From Prevotella sp. (GTDB lineage Bacteria; Bacteroidota; Bacteroidia; Bacteroidales; Bacteroidaceae): a stretch of 64,000 bases of DNA. Of the stretch, positions 1 through 10,329 are shown piece by piece; the stretch's first letter is position 1, and each line of letters opens with the position of its first letter. The stretch lies in the NCBI GenBank assembly GCA_016287755.1, contig JAEEWT010000003.1, forward strand, positions 180,193-244,192, read 5' to 3'. A program made the position numbers and the translations under genes. The notes under the pieces were generated by a model. That model had not been told where the DNA came from and ran no database searches. It saw only the letters and a program-made list of their open reading frames with translations.

Positions 1-596
1 AACTGAGCGGTACCTCTGTGGCTCGTGACTTCGTTGAGATGCCTTCGCAGTTCAACGAGTCGTTTGCTGCTATCCCAGAGGTATTCGATCATTATGCCCG
101 TCATTACAAGACTGGAGAGCCCATGCCTGCCGATCTGAAGGAGCGTATGCTGAAGAGTATCAATTTCCAACCGTGCTATGCCCTGGGTGAGAATCTTGCT
201 GCCACCTGTGTCGATCTGGCTTGGCACATGCTCTCATCGAAGGATATCCCAACGGCTGAAAAGGCGATTGAGTTCGAGACAGAGTCGTTGCGTAAGGTGG
301 GACTTCTGAATCCTTTTATTCCAATTCCGCCACGCTATCACACTAGTTACTTCAATCATGTGTGGGGTGGTGGTTATGCAGCAGGTTACTATAGTTATCT
401 GTGGACAGAGGTGCTGGCTGACAACATTGCTGATGTCTTTGCAAAGCGTGGTCCGCTGCTTCCTGAAACGGGTCAGGACTTCCGCGATAAGATATTGAGT
501 CGGGGTAATACAGGCGACCTGATGCAGATGTTTACTGATTTTACTGGAATGAAGAGTCCCGATGTTTCCAGCTTACTCAGGGCAAGGGGATTATAA
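1..596 (+). CDS. M3 family metallopeptidase (peptidyl-dipeptidase Dcp-like), 5' truncated by window start
   Basis: Open frame from the window edge: LSGTSVARDFVEMPSQFNE...YHTSYFNHVWGGGYAAGYYSYLWTEVLADN, typical of the M3 C-terminal region; stop at 594-596. Confidence 0.9.
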   Translation, partial: LSGTSVARDFVEMPSQFNESFAAIPEVFDHYARHYKTGEPMPADLKERMLKSINFQPCYALGENLAATCVDLAWHMLSSKDIPTAEKAIEFETESLRKVGLLNPFIPIPPRYHTSYFNHVWGGGYAAGYYSYLWTEVLADNIADVFAKRGPLLPETGQDFRDKILSRGNTGDLMQMFTDFTGMKSPDVSSLLRARGL

Positions 597-614
597 TATA
601 TATTTATAATAGGT

Positions 615-1838
615 ATGAAAAAACGTATATACTGCCTGTTGGCAATGATGGTGATGCTAAGCACTGCCATGGCGCAGAAACTGGTTCTTGTTGGTCGTTA
701 CGGTAAAGTCTGGAAGACGGAAAGCGTGTCTAACAAGAATAAGCCTAATGGTAACATGTTCCGACTTCGTCAGGATGTGCAGCGCACCGATCTGCCTCGG
801 GTGCCTGAGACCGAAGGCTTGGAGTTGTATATCTCGGAACCGATAGATATGGGATGGCTGGGGTTCTATAGACTGCCGACAAGTGACGATAACTATAACT
901 TCGTGGTGGTGATCTATAATAACGACCTGAAGCCGATACATGTGCTGAACCTGTGTGATATAGCCAACAACCGCTATTGCGAGGTGCAGGATGTGCGTTG
1001 GGATGCTGATAACCACAACCTGCTGTTCAATATGGCTTGTCCGAGTTATGCAGAGTTGATTAACGGTAAAGGCAGTAAACTTTATTGCTATAGCGTAGCC
1101 GACCAGCGTATTGTCTGGGAAACGGATTATCTGGTAAGCAATGATATCTTCATCCTCAATGATAAATATGTGTTCTGCTCGTATGGCTTTACCTCGGAGA
1201 AGAAGTTCCTGTATATGCTCGACAAGCTGACGGGTAAGGTATATAGTAAGCTTCCCATGGTGTATAAGGTGGAGTATATGGAGCTGCAGGAGGTGAACGG
1301 TAAGGAGATGCTCTATGTTGTTGATTACAATGACAATCTCTATACTTACAACATCAGTAAAGGACAGACTGCTGCGAGAAGCAGCGGCATGCAGAAACCG
1401 AAGGTATTCACGGTGGTCTATGCTACATCTAATGACGGTTTCCTGAATGTCAGGGCAGGGGCTTCAACCAAGTCGAAGGTCTTGACAAAGCTATATGGAC
1501 AGATGCATGGCCTTGGCTCAGGCGTATTACTGGAGAAGGGAAACACATGGAGTAAGATCAGTGTGGATCGTGTGACGGGCTGGGTATATAACAAATACCT
1601 GGGATCTCAGAACTGGTATGATGGCAGTGGCAAGACGGTCTTGATTGCCAATCGCGACAATATGCCTATCTATGGGGAGAACTATGTGGGTGAAGGCGAT
1701 GATCCAGTGTTCACTACTGTTCCTAAAGGAACTGTTATAGCCGACCAATATGATGAGCATGGCGACTACTATGAACTGAGGACAGGGCATGATTATCTGT
1801 TCATCAAGAAGAATGATGTGAGGATCGAGAAGAGATGA
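615..1838 (+). CDS. Secreted protein with SH3-like domain
   Basis: Signal peptide MKKRIYCLLAMMVMLSTAMAQ; SH3b-like segment NDGFLNVRAGASTKSKVLTKLYGQ...WSKISVDRVTGWVYNKYL. Confidence 0.75.
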   Translation: MKKRIYCLLAMMVMLSTAMAQKLVLVGRYGKVWKTESVSNKNKPNGNMFRLRQDVQRTDLPRVPETEGLELYISEPIDMGWLGFYRLPTSDDNYNFVVVIYNNDLKPIHVLNLCDIANNRYCEVQDVRWDADNHNLLFNMACPSYAELINGKGSKLYCYSVADQRIVWETDYLVSNDIFILNDKYVFCSYGFTSEKKFLYMLDKLTGKVYSKLPMVYKVEYMELQEVNGKEMLYVVDYNDNLYTYNISKGQTAARSSGMQKPKVFTVVYATSNDGFLNVRAGASTKSKVLTKLYGQMHGLGSGVLLEKGNTWSKISVDRVTGWVYNKYLGSQNWYDGSGKTVLIANRDNMPIYGENYVGEGDDPVFTTVPKGTVIADQYDEHGDYYELRTGHDYLFIKKNDVRIEKR

Positions 1839-2833
1839 GAAAGCAGGTAACCAGACTTCTCTTGATGGCATTGTTGACTTCAGTCACTTTATGTGTTGAG
1901 GCTCAACAAAGGATAGTGATGCCTACGCCTATGAAGACTGGTGATACCATTGCTGTAATCTCTCCATCGAGCGTTCCTGATTCTGCTACGGTGGCAAAAG
2001 GTTGCGCTACGCTTCGCTCATGGGGCTATGTGCCTGTGGTGGGAGCCCATGCGTTAAACAGTTATCATGGCTTTGCAGGAACGGCAGATGAACGGGCTGC
2101 AGATTTGCTATGGGCCTTGAGGGAACCTTCCGTCAAGGCCATCATCTGCAGTCGAGGGGGCGATGGTGCCGTACAAGTACTACAGCGCATTCCCTTAAAG
2201 GAGTTCCGTAATCATCCAAAGTGGATCATGGGGTTCAGTGATGTAACGGCTTTACATAGTGCTGAGGTTGCAGCGGGCGTGATGAGTATCCATAGTTCGA
2301 TGTGTGACGGCATCGCCATGAGAGGGGAACGCGACTCGGTGAATATGATTCTTCGTAAGCTGTTACAAGGTGAGCTTCCTACTTATCAGGCACCTGTCCA
2401 TCCCTTGAACCAACAAGGGGAGGCCTCAGGAATACTCGTTGGTGGTAACTTTTCTGTTTTCTGCGGTTTGGCTGGTTCGGAATATGATTTCCTGAACCGG
2501 GCGGATGAGGGTCTGATACTTTTCATTGAAGATACTGATGAGTCGATGACAAAGGTTGACCGGATGTTACATCAGTTAGAGATTCGTGGTGTTCTCTCTA
2601 AGCTCAATGGCATCATTGTAGGACATTTCTCCAAATACAAATCTCCAGAGAATGGTTTTGCTGATATGTACGAGATGCTTCACGAGTACTTACAGCACTA
2701 CCATATCCCTGTCTGCTATGATTTCCCCGTAGGTCATCATAGCGGCAAGAACTATCCGATGGTGGAAGGTTGTAGGGTGAATCTAAAAGTAGGGCAGGAT
2801 GGTACGCTGATTCAGTTCGTACATCCTGAATGA
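1835..2833 (+). CDS. LD-carboxypeptidase (S66 family, LdcA/MccF-like) with signal peptide
   Basis: ICSRGGDGAVQVLQRI, IMGFSDVTALH, GGNFSVFCGLAGSEYDF, FPVGHHSGKNYPMVEGCRV; 4-bp ATGA overlap with the upstream CDS. Confidence 0.88.
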   Translation: MRKQVTRLLLMALLTSVTLCVEAQQRIVMPTPMKTGDTIAVISPSSVPDSATVAKGCATLRSWGYVPVVGAHALNSYHGFAGTADERAADLLWALREPSVKAIICSRGGDGAVQVLQRIPLKEFRNHPKWIMGFSDVTALHSAEVAAGVMSIHSSMCDGIAMRGERDSVNMILRKLLQGELPTYQAPVHPLNQQGEASGILVGGNFSVFCGLAGSEYDFLNRADEGLILFIEDTDESMTKVDRMLHQLEIRGVLSKLNGIIVGHFSKYKSPENGFADMYEMLHEYLQHYHIPVCYDFPVGHHSGKNYPMVEGCRVNLKVGQDGTLIQFVHPE

Positions 2834-2842
2834 TGAGAGGAA

Positions 2843-3832
2843 TCAGAACTCATCGTCCATGGGGTAGTGTACGCCCCATTTCTTCCGGAAATCATCCATC
2901 AGCTGCATGATATAGAGCGTTTCCTCATGCGGCATTTCCCGAGGCTCCAGGAGTCCTTCAATCAGTGCTTCACGACAAGCTAAGAACTGATACTCATAGC
3001 CTGTGATCTGTTGTGGTACATGGATATCCTCTACGAACTCACGATCGTGGGTGTTCACGGTAATCTTCTGCGGATTATTGATATTGTCGATAATCAGATT
3101 CCCGTCGGTACCTGCAATCACACCGATGTTATCACCTACACAGGCAGCACTCGACTGCAGGTTACAAAGTAAGCCATCCTCGAGTACCAGACTGATGGCA
3201 TTCGTGAGATCCATGCCCGTTTTGCTCTTCACGCACTGACTCTCTATCTGAACAATGTTTGCAGGGAAGAACATACGCACGAAATTCAGGGCATAAACAC
3301 CTAAATCCAACAAGGCACCGCCACAGAGGTCGGCCCGCATGATACGAGGCTTATCGCCCATGGAATAGCCTAAGGTGGCTGTAACGAGTCGTGGTGTTCC
3401 AATGCGACCACTGCTGATCAGATCACGCACCATCTTGACCACTGGCTGATATCGTGTCCAGATGGCCTCAGCCAGGAACACCTTTCGTTCGTGAGCCAAT
3501 TGGATTATCTCTGCCGACTGTCGGTAGTTTGCCATGAAAGCCTTCTCCACCAGACAAGGTTTATCATTCAGCAATGCCTCTTTGGTCACATCAAAGTGGT
3601 GCGAATGAGGCGTGCCCACATATACAAGGTCGACCGCCTCATCCGCAATCAGTTCGCTATAGGAACCATACGCCTTCTTCACCTTCCATTGCTTGGCAAA
3701 AGCCTCAGCCTTCTCCAATGTACGTGAAGCAACGGCATAGCATTCACACTCAGTGAGTCCGTTTAACGTGATGGCTGCCTTCTCGGCAATCCATCCTGTT
3801 CCTATAATGCCTACACGCAGAATCTTCTCCAT
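2843..3832 (-). CDS. Gfo/Idh/MocA family oxidoreductase
   Basis: MEKILRVGIIGTGWIAEKAAITL...VYVGTPHSHHFDVTKEALLNDKPCLVEKAF; start taken at 3832 because the longer ORF runs into the upstream CDS. Confidence 0.9.
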   Translation of the reverse strand: MEKILRVGIIGTGWIAEKAAITLNGLTECECYAVASRTLEKAEAFAKQWKVKKAYGSYSELIADEAVDLVYVGTPHSHHFDVTKEALLNDKPCLVEKAFMANYRQSAEIIQLAHERKVFLAEAIWTRYQPVVKMVRDLISSGRIGTPRLVTATLGYSMGDKPRIMRADLCGGALLDLGVYALNFVRMFFPANIVQIESQCVKSKTGMDLTNAISLVLEDGLLCNLQSSAACVGDNIGVIAGTDGNLIIDNINNPQKITVNTHDREFVEDIHVPQQITGYEYQFLACREALIEGLLEPREMPHEETLYIMQLMDDFRKKWGVHYPMDDEF

Positions 3833-4344
3833 TACTTTACTCTCCATACATTCAGTACGATACCTTGGAAGCCCTGTGAGAACGAGGGAGCGCAAAGGAA
3901 GAGAGAGTTGTTCAGCCACGCATACTTACTATCTGAGGGTGCCTCAAACTGAGGAGCACATCTGAAATAGAAAGACGGTCTGCCTTCTTCTGCTTGACCA
4001 GAGGCGATGATACCTCTGTTACGGATATGGATATAGATGCCATCATCGGTCTTGATGCTGTAGATGGCCTCAATCTCCGTACGTCCTCCATTTGCCAACT
4101 GATAGTCGGCTCCGCCATTCAGAATGGTTCCTTTGATGTTAGGACCCTCAAAGGTGCCGCCCGTAATGGGGATAACGGTACGACGGCCGTGTTGTGTCTC
4201 ACCGCAGGAGTAGGTTTCTCCCAAAGTTACTTTCAGTTGCATGACAAACTCCAGTTGAGGAGCGTCAGCACCCACCTGATTCTGTGCGCTGACATTCAGT
4301 ACGAATGCCAGCAGCACAGCGATCAATGTTATAGTCTTTTTCAT
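3832..4344 (-). CDS. Secreted DUF3237-like protein
   Basis: Signal peptide plus GGTFEGPNIKGTILNGGADYQLANGGRTEIEAIYSIKTDDGIYIHIRNRG, DUF3237-like; stop overlaps the downstream start (TAATG). Confidence 0.75.
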   Translation of the reverse strand: MKKTITLIAVLLAFVLNVSAQNQVGADAPQLEFVMQLKVTLGETYSCGETQHGRRTVIPITGGTFEGPNIKGTILNGGADYQLANGGRTEIEAIYSIKTDDGIYIHIRNRGIIASGQAEEGRPSFYFRCAPQFEAPSDSKYAWLNNSLFLCAPSFSQGFQGIVLNVWRVK

Positions 4345-6972
4345 TTATTTATTGATGATTTTCTTACCGTTCTGGATGATGATGCCCTTATAGCTGTCGT
4401 TCACCTTACGTCCGAAGAGATCGTAGCTGCCCTGCTGTGAGGCTGCATCGTTATTGATATCAATGATACCAGTGGCTGTATTGGTGAACTGGATCTTGTC
4501 GATATTACAGTTAGAACCCGTAATAACGATACGAAGAATCTGCTCGCCGGCCTCCAATGGCTGACTAAGTGTTCCCTCTACCACTCTGTAGGTATCCCAG
4601 CTGTTACTACCGGTCTGAGGAACCTTGATGTCAGCCAGCTTCGTAATCTTACCGTTCTTATTCAGGTTGATAGAGAAGCCAGAGTTGTTGACACCAGAAG
4701 AGACGGTGGCCTTGAAGGAATAGTTTCCTGCTTCCTGTACATCGATGGTGTATTCCACCCATTCGCCAGTACTTGTATAACCGAGGGCCCTGCCGCCATT
4801 ACCGTTTACGATATCCACGCCTTCGCTGGCTCGGTAGTTGGCATCGCCTTGGTTCTGAGCATCGTTATCATGATAAGCAGCGCCTTCACCACCCTTGTCA
4901 TAATACTCAGTCTGAAGAGTTCCAGGAAGAGTAGCGGGCTTACCAGCTGTGAACGGCTCACGCTTGGCAGTCACTTTCATTGTATAGGATGCAGAATTAG
5001 AGCGACCTTCAGCATCTGTAGCGATAGCCATAACGGTAACTTTACCATTTCCTGTTGGTTCATATTCAACGGCGTAAGGAGCCTCCGTCAGCGTGGCAAC
5101 CAGCAGGTTGTTGATATATACCTTCACGTTATTGATGGTACTTGTCTTTGAAGAAGCATCCACTGTGATAGTGGCTTTCTCGCCTCCAAGAATCTCGGCA
5201 GGTGAATCAACAAAGCTAACACTGATATTCTCATCCTGTTCTTCTTTCTGGAACGCTATACTCTTGATATAGAAACCACCCTTGTCGATATTCAGACAGA
5301 TTCTATGTTGACCAGCAGTCAACGGCATCTTCAATTCTCCATGCATCACCTGGAAGTCAGTTGTACTACCTGTATTTGGCACTGCAATGAAATCAGAAAG
5401 ATACTTCAGTCCGTCGAGAGAATACTCTGCCAGGTGGAAGACACCAGATGAGCTTGTTGAGGCAACCTCAGCATCGAACGAATAGATGCCATCTTCCTTT
5501 ACGTCAACCGTATATTCCATCCAGCCGTCAGATTGCATGGATGATGTGGCAGTGCGAGATGCTTTGTTGTAAGAAACAGTCTGAGCACCTTTATCGAATT
5601 CAGTCACATTAATAGTACCAGGCAGTTCAACCGGAGTTCCATTGAAAGGCTCTCTCAGCTCGGTTGAATTGAGCACATTGAAGCGTGAGTAACGCTCGTA
5701 GGTAGAGCCATCGGTAGCTGTAATGACAGCCTTCAGTTCCTTCCATCCTGCTTCAGCATCTGCGGGAACAGCATATTCTGTGAGATAAGGAGCCTCTGTC
5801 AAGGTGGCAATCAGCTCTTCACCCACATAGAGGTCGATCTTCTCGATGGTCTTGGTGGCCATGCTTGCACGAAGCTTGATAGGCAGCTTGTCGCCTTTAG
5901 CCACATTCATATCTGCCGGTCGGATATAAACCGAAGCCTCTTTCTTCATTCCAGGGAACGGACTCTTGGCATTCTTAGCAGCATCACTTTGCATATACTC
6001 ACGCAACCAGGTCATGGCAGGACGGTCCTTACCGTTCTTGATGATACCCGAGTTATCCACCCAGGTGGCACCATGAATATATCCCCAGATGGTAACACCG
6101 GCACACTGTTCTGCTTCCCACATAATAGGGAAGATATTCTCATATTGCTTCTTTTGTTTATTGTCGTCAGCGACGTTGATATCCAACTCCGTGATATACA
6201 TCGGCATCTTCAATCCGTCATTCAGCGTTTTCATCGAGCTTTTCAGCTTATCCACGCTGATATCATCCACATCATGCGACTGGTTTCCATAGGCATCAAT
6301 GGGAGCTCCGAAATCACGCAGTGTTCTTACAAGTTCCAGATAGCTATTGGTGTCATGCTGGAAGGTGTTGAAGTCGTTGTAGATCAAGATAGCATCGGGA
6401 TAACGCTCATAAGCCATCTCAAAGGCTCTGATGAGCCAGTCGTAACCGGTTTTTCCACCACCGCCCAACGACTCCTTCATCAAGGGGTTGCCTTGCTGGT
6501 GCATACCTACGGCTTCGTTCACCACATCAATCATGGGCAACTCAGGATACTTTTTCTTTACGGCATCAAACCATGTGACAATGGCTTTATAGCGTTCGCT
6601 GATGGACATTCTGTTACTAAACCAATTGGGATACTGTGCTCCCCAAACGAAAGCATGGAACTTATAGGTGAACCCATATTTCTTAGCATAGTTGAAGGGA
6701 GTGTCGCATCCCCAGTTGAAGCTACCTCTTGTTCCTTCAACCGATCCCCACTTTGATTCGTTCTCAGGAGTTACTTGGTTCCAGAGCTTGTAATACGGAT
6801 CTACACCGCCTCCAGCATCCATCTGGTACCTTGTTGTGATGTTCCCAAGGAACTTATCAGGGTTAGACGACAACTGGGCATTGACTTTCATCGGAGAAAG
6901 GCAAGCCAACATGGTTACGTAACAAAGAGTTCTCTGTTTTCGAGAGCGTAGTAAGGTAGAAATTTTCATCAT
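4345..6972 (-). CDS. GH10 endo-1,4-beta-xylanase with Ig-like and two CBM6-like modules
   Basis: KFHAFVWGAQYPNWF, PMIDVVNEAVG, DAILIYNDFN, MPMYITELDIN, GVTIWGYIHGATW (GH10 motifs); two TVDV(K/Q)E...YSF CBM6-like blocks; C-terminal YDLFGRKV...GIIIQNGKKIINK tail. Confidence 0.92.
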   Translation of the reverse strand: MMKISTLLRSRKQRTLCYVTMLACLSPMKVNAQLSSNPDKFLGNITTRYQMDAGGGVDPYYKLWNQVTPENESKWGSVEGTRGSFNWGCDTPFNYAKKYGFTYKFHAFVWGAQYPNWFSNRMSISERYKAIVTWFDAVKKKYPELPMIDVVNEAVGMHQQGNPLMKESLGGGGKTGYDWLIRAFEMAYERYPDAILIYNDFNTFQHDTNSYLELVRTLRDFGAPIDAYGNQSHDVDDISVDKLKSSMKTLNDGLKMPMYITELDINVADDNKQKKQYENIFPIMWEAEQCAGVTIWGYIHGATWVDNSGIIKNGKDRPAMTWLREYMQSDAAKNAKSPFPGMKKEASVYIRPADMNVAKGDKLPIKLRASMATKTIEKIDLYVGEELIATLTEAPYLTEYAVPADAEAGWKELKAVITATDGSTYERYSRFNVLNSTELREPFNGTPVELPGTINVTEFDKGAQTVSYNKASRTATSSMQSDGWMEYTVDVKEDGIYSFDAEVASTSSSGVFHLAEYSLDGLKYLSDFIAVPNTGSTTDFQVMHGELKMPLTAGQHRICLNIDKGGFYIKSIAFQKEEQDENISVSFVDSPAEILGGEKATITVDASSKTSTINNVKVYINNLLVATLTEAPYAVEYEPTGNGKVTVMAIATDAEGRSNSASYTMKVTAKREPFTAGKPATLPGTLQTEYYDKGGEGAAYHDNDAQNQGDANYRASEGVDIVNGNGGRALGYTSTGEWVEYTIDVQEAGNYSFKATVSSGVNNSGFSINLNKNGKITKLADIKVPQTGSNSWDTYRVVEGTLSQPLEAGEQILRIVITGSNCNIDKIQFTNTATGIIDINNDAASQQGSYDLFGRKVNDSYKGIIIQNGKKIINK

Positions 6973-7130
6973 GTTGTTTTAAATGATAATTGTTAGTAAG
7001 TACATATTACGTTGCAAAGATATAAAAAACTTGTAATAGTTGTTTTGTAAATCGTAATAAAAATGTTATTCTGTGAATCATTTCTTACTGAAAAAGCCCG
7101 ATAACGGGCATACATGATAAAAAAACTACG

Positions 7131-7200
7131 AGAGAATTCATGAGGAAGTGGCATACTTTCAGATGGAAAGTGCCATAGTTTCTCACAAATTCTCTCGAGA
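7131..7200. repeat. Nested imperfect inverted repeat (hairpin)
   Basis: Outer arms CGAGAGAATT / AATTCTCTCG; inner TGGCATACTTTC agatg GAAAGTGCCA. Confidence 0.7.
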
Positions 7201-7257
7201 ATGATTCAGTAAGTGCGCCACTTGGTGGCGGCATCTTACTTGCTATGTTTTGCTAAC

Positions 7258-8763
7258 TTATTTTACGTACTCTGCAAAGTCGGTCAGCTTCATGTCGCCC
7301 TTGCGAGCCAATGTGTCGTGCATAGCGAAGGCGGCAGGCAGATTATGACGAGTCTGTCCCATCTTCGCAATCTTCAGGTAATCCCACAGCAGCTGCTTAT
7401 AGTCAGGATGAGCACAATTCTCGATGATCGTTTCTGCGCGCTGGATGGGACCCTTACCACGAAGGTCGGCCACACCCTGCTCGGTTACGATAATGTTCAC
7501 ATCGTGCTCTGAGCTGTCCTGATGTGAGACGAACGGAACGATGGAAGAGATGACACCGCCCTTGGCCACTGACGGACAAGTGAAGATGGACAGATAAGCG
7601 TTGCGGATGAAGTCGCCTGAACCGCCAATACCGTTCATCATCTTCGTTCCACTGATATGGGTGGAGTTCACATTTCCGTAGAGATCGGCCTCGATGGCAG
7701 TGTTGATAGCAATAACACCTAATCGGCGAATAATCTCAGGACTATTGGAGATCTCGCTTTGACGCAGGGTGAGGTGGTTCTTGAAGTAGTCCATATTGTC
7801 GTATACCTGCATCAAGCACTCGTTGCTTACTGTCAGAGAGCAGGCAGAAGCATCCTTTACACGACCGCTAAGCATCATGGCCACCACGCTGTCTTGCAGC
7901 ACTTCGGTGTAGATATTGAAGTCGGGTACGTGCTTATCCTGTCCAAGAGCGCCGAGGATGGCATTGGCTGTAGAACCCACACCACTCTGTAACGGAAGGA
8001 ATTCCTTGGGGATACGACCCTTGTGCATCTCCTCTACGAGGAACTCAGCTGTAAGGAAACCAATCTTATCAGTAACAGGATCTGAATCCTTGAAGGCGCG
8101 AGCCTCATCGGGGATATTGCATTCTACCACGCATACCACCTTCTCTTTCGGGATGGAAACGTATGGTACACCAATGCGATCGCTTACATGCTCAATGGGA
8201 ATAGCCTTGCGGTAAGGCGGATCGAGCGGTTCATATACATCATGGATGTGCTTTGCGTTCGGATTGTGGAAAGAGTTCAGCTCCAGAATCACATGCTTGG
8301 CCAGACGGGCAGCAGTAGGAGAGATACCACCTGCAGCAGTCAGGTATACATGATAGTCGTTACCTACTTCCTCAATGTCGCACACCTCAAGGATAGCCCA
8401 GTCAACATCTCCATAGAAGCCATAGCGAAGCTCCTGTGCCATATGGCTCAGGTGCAGGTCGTTATAGGGGATTTCACCCAAGTTGACATGCTTGCGGAAA
8501 TCAGGATTGGTGGTGTAGGGAGCACGATAAAGGATAGCCTGGGCATTGGCCAGGTCGCCATCAGTGCTCTGTCCTGTTGAGGCTCCGGTAAAGATAGCTA
8601 CTTTGAATTCCCTTCCAGCCTCATGTTCGGCAACGGCGATTTTTGCTAACTCCTTTGTAGTGGCTTTGGCAACACCAGCAGGTGTGAAGCCACTCATGGC
8701 GATATGGTCACCATTTTTAATCAGTGCTGCAGCTTCGGCAGCGGTCATACGTGTATAAGCCAT
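7258..8763 (-). CDS. Acetyl-CoA hydrolase/transferase family protein (succinate CoA-transferase-like)
   Basis: MAYTRMTAAEAAALIKNGDHIAMSGFTPAG...GIGGSGDFIRNAYLSIFTCPS...VTEQGVADLRGKGP. Confidence 0.9.
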   Translation of the reverse strand: MAYTRMTAAEAAALIKNGDHIAMSGFTPAGVAKATTKELAKIAVAEHEAGREFKVAIFTGASTGQSTDGDLANAQAILYRAPYTTNPDFRKHVNLGEIPYNDLHLSHMAQELRYGFYGDVDWAILEVCDIEEVGNDYHVYLTAAGGISPTAARLAKHVILELNSFHNPNAKHIHDVYEPLDPPYRKAIPIEHVSDRIGVPYVSIPKEKVVCVVECNIPDEARAFKDSDPVTDKIGFLTAEFLVEEMHKGRIPKEFLPLQSGVGSTANAILGALGQDKHVPDFNIYTEVLQDSVVAMMLSGRVKDASACSLTVSNECLMQVYDNMDYFKNHLTLRQSEISNSPEIIRRLGVIAINTAIEADLYGNVNSTHISGTKMMNGIGGSGDFIRNAYLSIFTCPSVAKGGVISSIVPFVSHQDSSEHDVNIIVTEQGVADLRGKGPIQRAETIIENCAHPDYKQLLWDYLKIAKMGQTRHNLPAAFAMHDTLARKGDMKLTDFAEYVK

Positions 8764-8900
8764 GATCTGATAATAAAATTGTATATTGATTATTTGGTGC
8801 AAAGGTACTTCAAATCAGCGGGATTACAAAATTTCTATATGTTTTTTTAGAATATCATGTCACAAATTCCGTTATATTACGTAATAAGGGTAAACAAGTC

Positions 8901-9374
8901 ATGATGACGCAAGAGGAATTCAAACAGGAAGTGAAACGGATCAGATCCCATCTGGTGATAACCGCCCAGCGGTATCTCCATGATGCCGACGAGGCGGAAG
9001 ACATCGTACAGGATGTGCTGCTGCAGCTTTGGCAGATGATCGAAACCTTGCGGATTCCTTTTGATTCCCTGGCTGGAATCCTGGTGCGAAACCGCTGTAT
9101 TGACAAGGTGAGACGGCAAAAGCCTGTAGTACGGATGGAACAGCTGGTGGATGTTTATGAGGAAGATGTTGATTATGACCTGTTGGAACGCACCATGCGC
9201 ATGGTGGAAACATTGCCTGATATGCAGCAGACCATTATCCGGCTCCGCCATATGGAGGGAATGCAGATGAGTGAAATAGCACAGCTAACAGGTTCCACTG
9301 AGGTGGCAGTGCGGAAAGCTTTGAGCAGGGCACGTAAAGCCCTGGCGATGAAAGTTAAAGGTTTGGATTATTAG
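8901..9374 (+). CDS. RNA polymerase sigma-70 factor, ECF type
   Basis: DADEAEDIVQDVLLQLWQM...LAGILVRNRCIDKVRR...MQQTIIRLRHMEGMQMSEIAQLTGSTEVAVRKALSRARKAL. Confidence 0.92.
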   Translation: MMTQEEFKQEVKRIRSHLVITAQRYLHDADEAEDIVQDVLLQLWQMIETLRIPFDSLAGILVRNRCIDKVRRQKPVVRMEQLVDVYEEDVDYDLLERTMRMVETLPDMQQTIIRLRHMEGMQMSEIAQLTGSTEVAVRKALSRARKALAMKVKGLDY

Positions 9375-9404
9375 TTAGAGGATTAGAAATAAGGAGATTG
9401 AGAT

Positions 9405-9833
9405 ATGAGTAATATATTGAGAATACGGACATTGACCGATCGTTTCCTGGAAGGAGAGACGACACTGGAAGAAGAGCGCGAGCTGTATGCGTTCTACCGC
9501 AGTGAGGAAGTCCCTGACGACCTGCTGTCTTTACGACCGCTGTTCGTTGGTCTGGAAGAGATACAGTTAGAAACTCCATCCATCACTCCCAAGAAAAAGA
9601 CGGGTGACTGGCGTAAGTGGGTGATGATTGCTGCATCTGTTCTTGTGCTCTTCCTCCTTGGCGGAAGCTTCCTCTGGCAGCAACAGCAGAACGAATGTGT
9701 GGCGTATGTCTATGGTGAAAGAGTAACCGATCGTGATTTGATCATGCAAGAGATGGAACGAAGCATCGGAACCATGACCGAAGGTCAGAACGATATAGAG
9801 AATCAGTTAAACGATATGTTCAATATAAACTAA
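9405..9833 (+). CDS. Single-pass membrane protein, possible anti-sigma factor
   Basis: Directly downstream of the ECF sigma gene; N-terminal LTDRFLEGETTLEEERELYAFY segment, TM helix WVMIAASVLVLFLLGGSFLW. Confidence 0.6.
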   Translation: MSNILRIRTLTDRFLEGETTLEEERELYAFYRSEEVPDDLLSLRPLFVGLEEIQLETPSITPKKKTGDWRKWVMIAASVLVLFLLGGSFLWQQQQNECVAYVYGERVTDRDLIMQEMERSIGTMTEGQNDIENQLNDMFNIN

Positions 9834-9840
9834 GTATAAC

Positions 9841-10287
9841 ATGAAAAGAATAGGTATCATACTTGTCATATTACATGCTGCGCTATTGGTACATGCGCAG
9901 CAAGGATTGCCGATAGATAAGCTGTTTCAAGGACAGGTGATTCCTCAGGAACGGATGATGGAGACAAAGGTACGTGGGAAGATGGTTGCCAAATACCAAC
10001 TGTCGTACTTCCATAGTCTGAGGTTCTTTGCTACTCCTAGCGAGGCGCACCTCATCATGACCCTTATTGACATGGGTGACCCCCACAAAGAATCCAAGCA
10101 GGAGAAGAGCGTGATGAGTACCAATACCACAGAAACCCGTATGATCCGTTTGGAACCGCAAGGGAAACAGAACCGTTATCTCTGTGCGAAAATGAATAAG
10201 AAAAACTCGAAGCGGGTCGAGATGGTGGTTATCTACATGGAAGGCGCCCTCTCATCGTTGGAGAAAATGAAAGAGATACTAAAATAA
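9841..10287 (+). CDS. Secreted hypothetical protein in the sigma-factor operon
   Basis: Signal peptide MKRIGIILVILHAALLVHAQ; 7-bp gap from upstream CDS. Confidence 0.55.
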   Translation: MKRIGIILVILHAALLVHAQQGLPIDKLFQGQVIPQERMMETKVRGKMVAKYQLSYFHSLRFFATPSEAHLIMTLIDMGDPHKESKQEKSVMSTNTTETRMIRLEPQGKQNRYLCAKMNKKNSKRVEMVVIYMEGALSSLEKMKEILK

Positions 10288-10329
10288 AACGTAAACACTT
10301 AATACCGTAATAACAAAAAGATCAATAAT

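Noticed and set aside
4345-4440. C-terminal tail of GH10 considered as a full type IX secretion CTD
   Set aside because: Only a short YDLFGRKV...NGKKII tail is present; similar to tails on 17345-19930 and 60830-62599 but too short to assert T9SS export
5989-6756. 255-aa plus-strand ORF
   Set aside because: Antisense to the GH10 catalytic domain; no domain or promoter support
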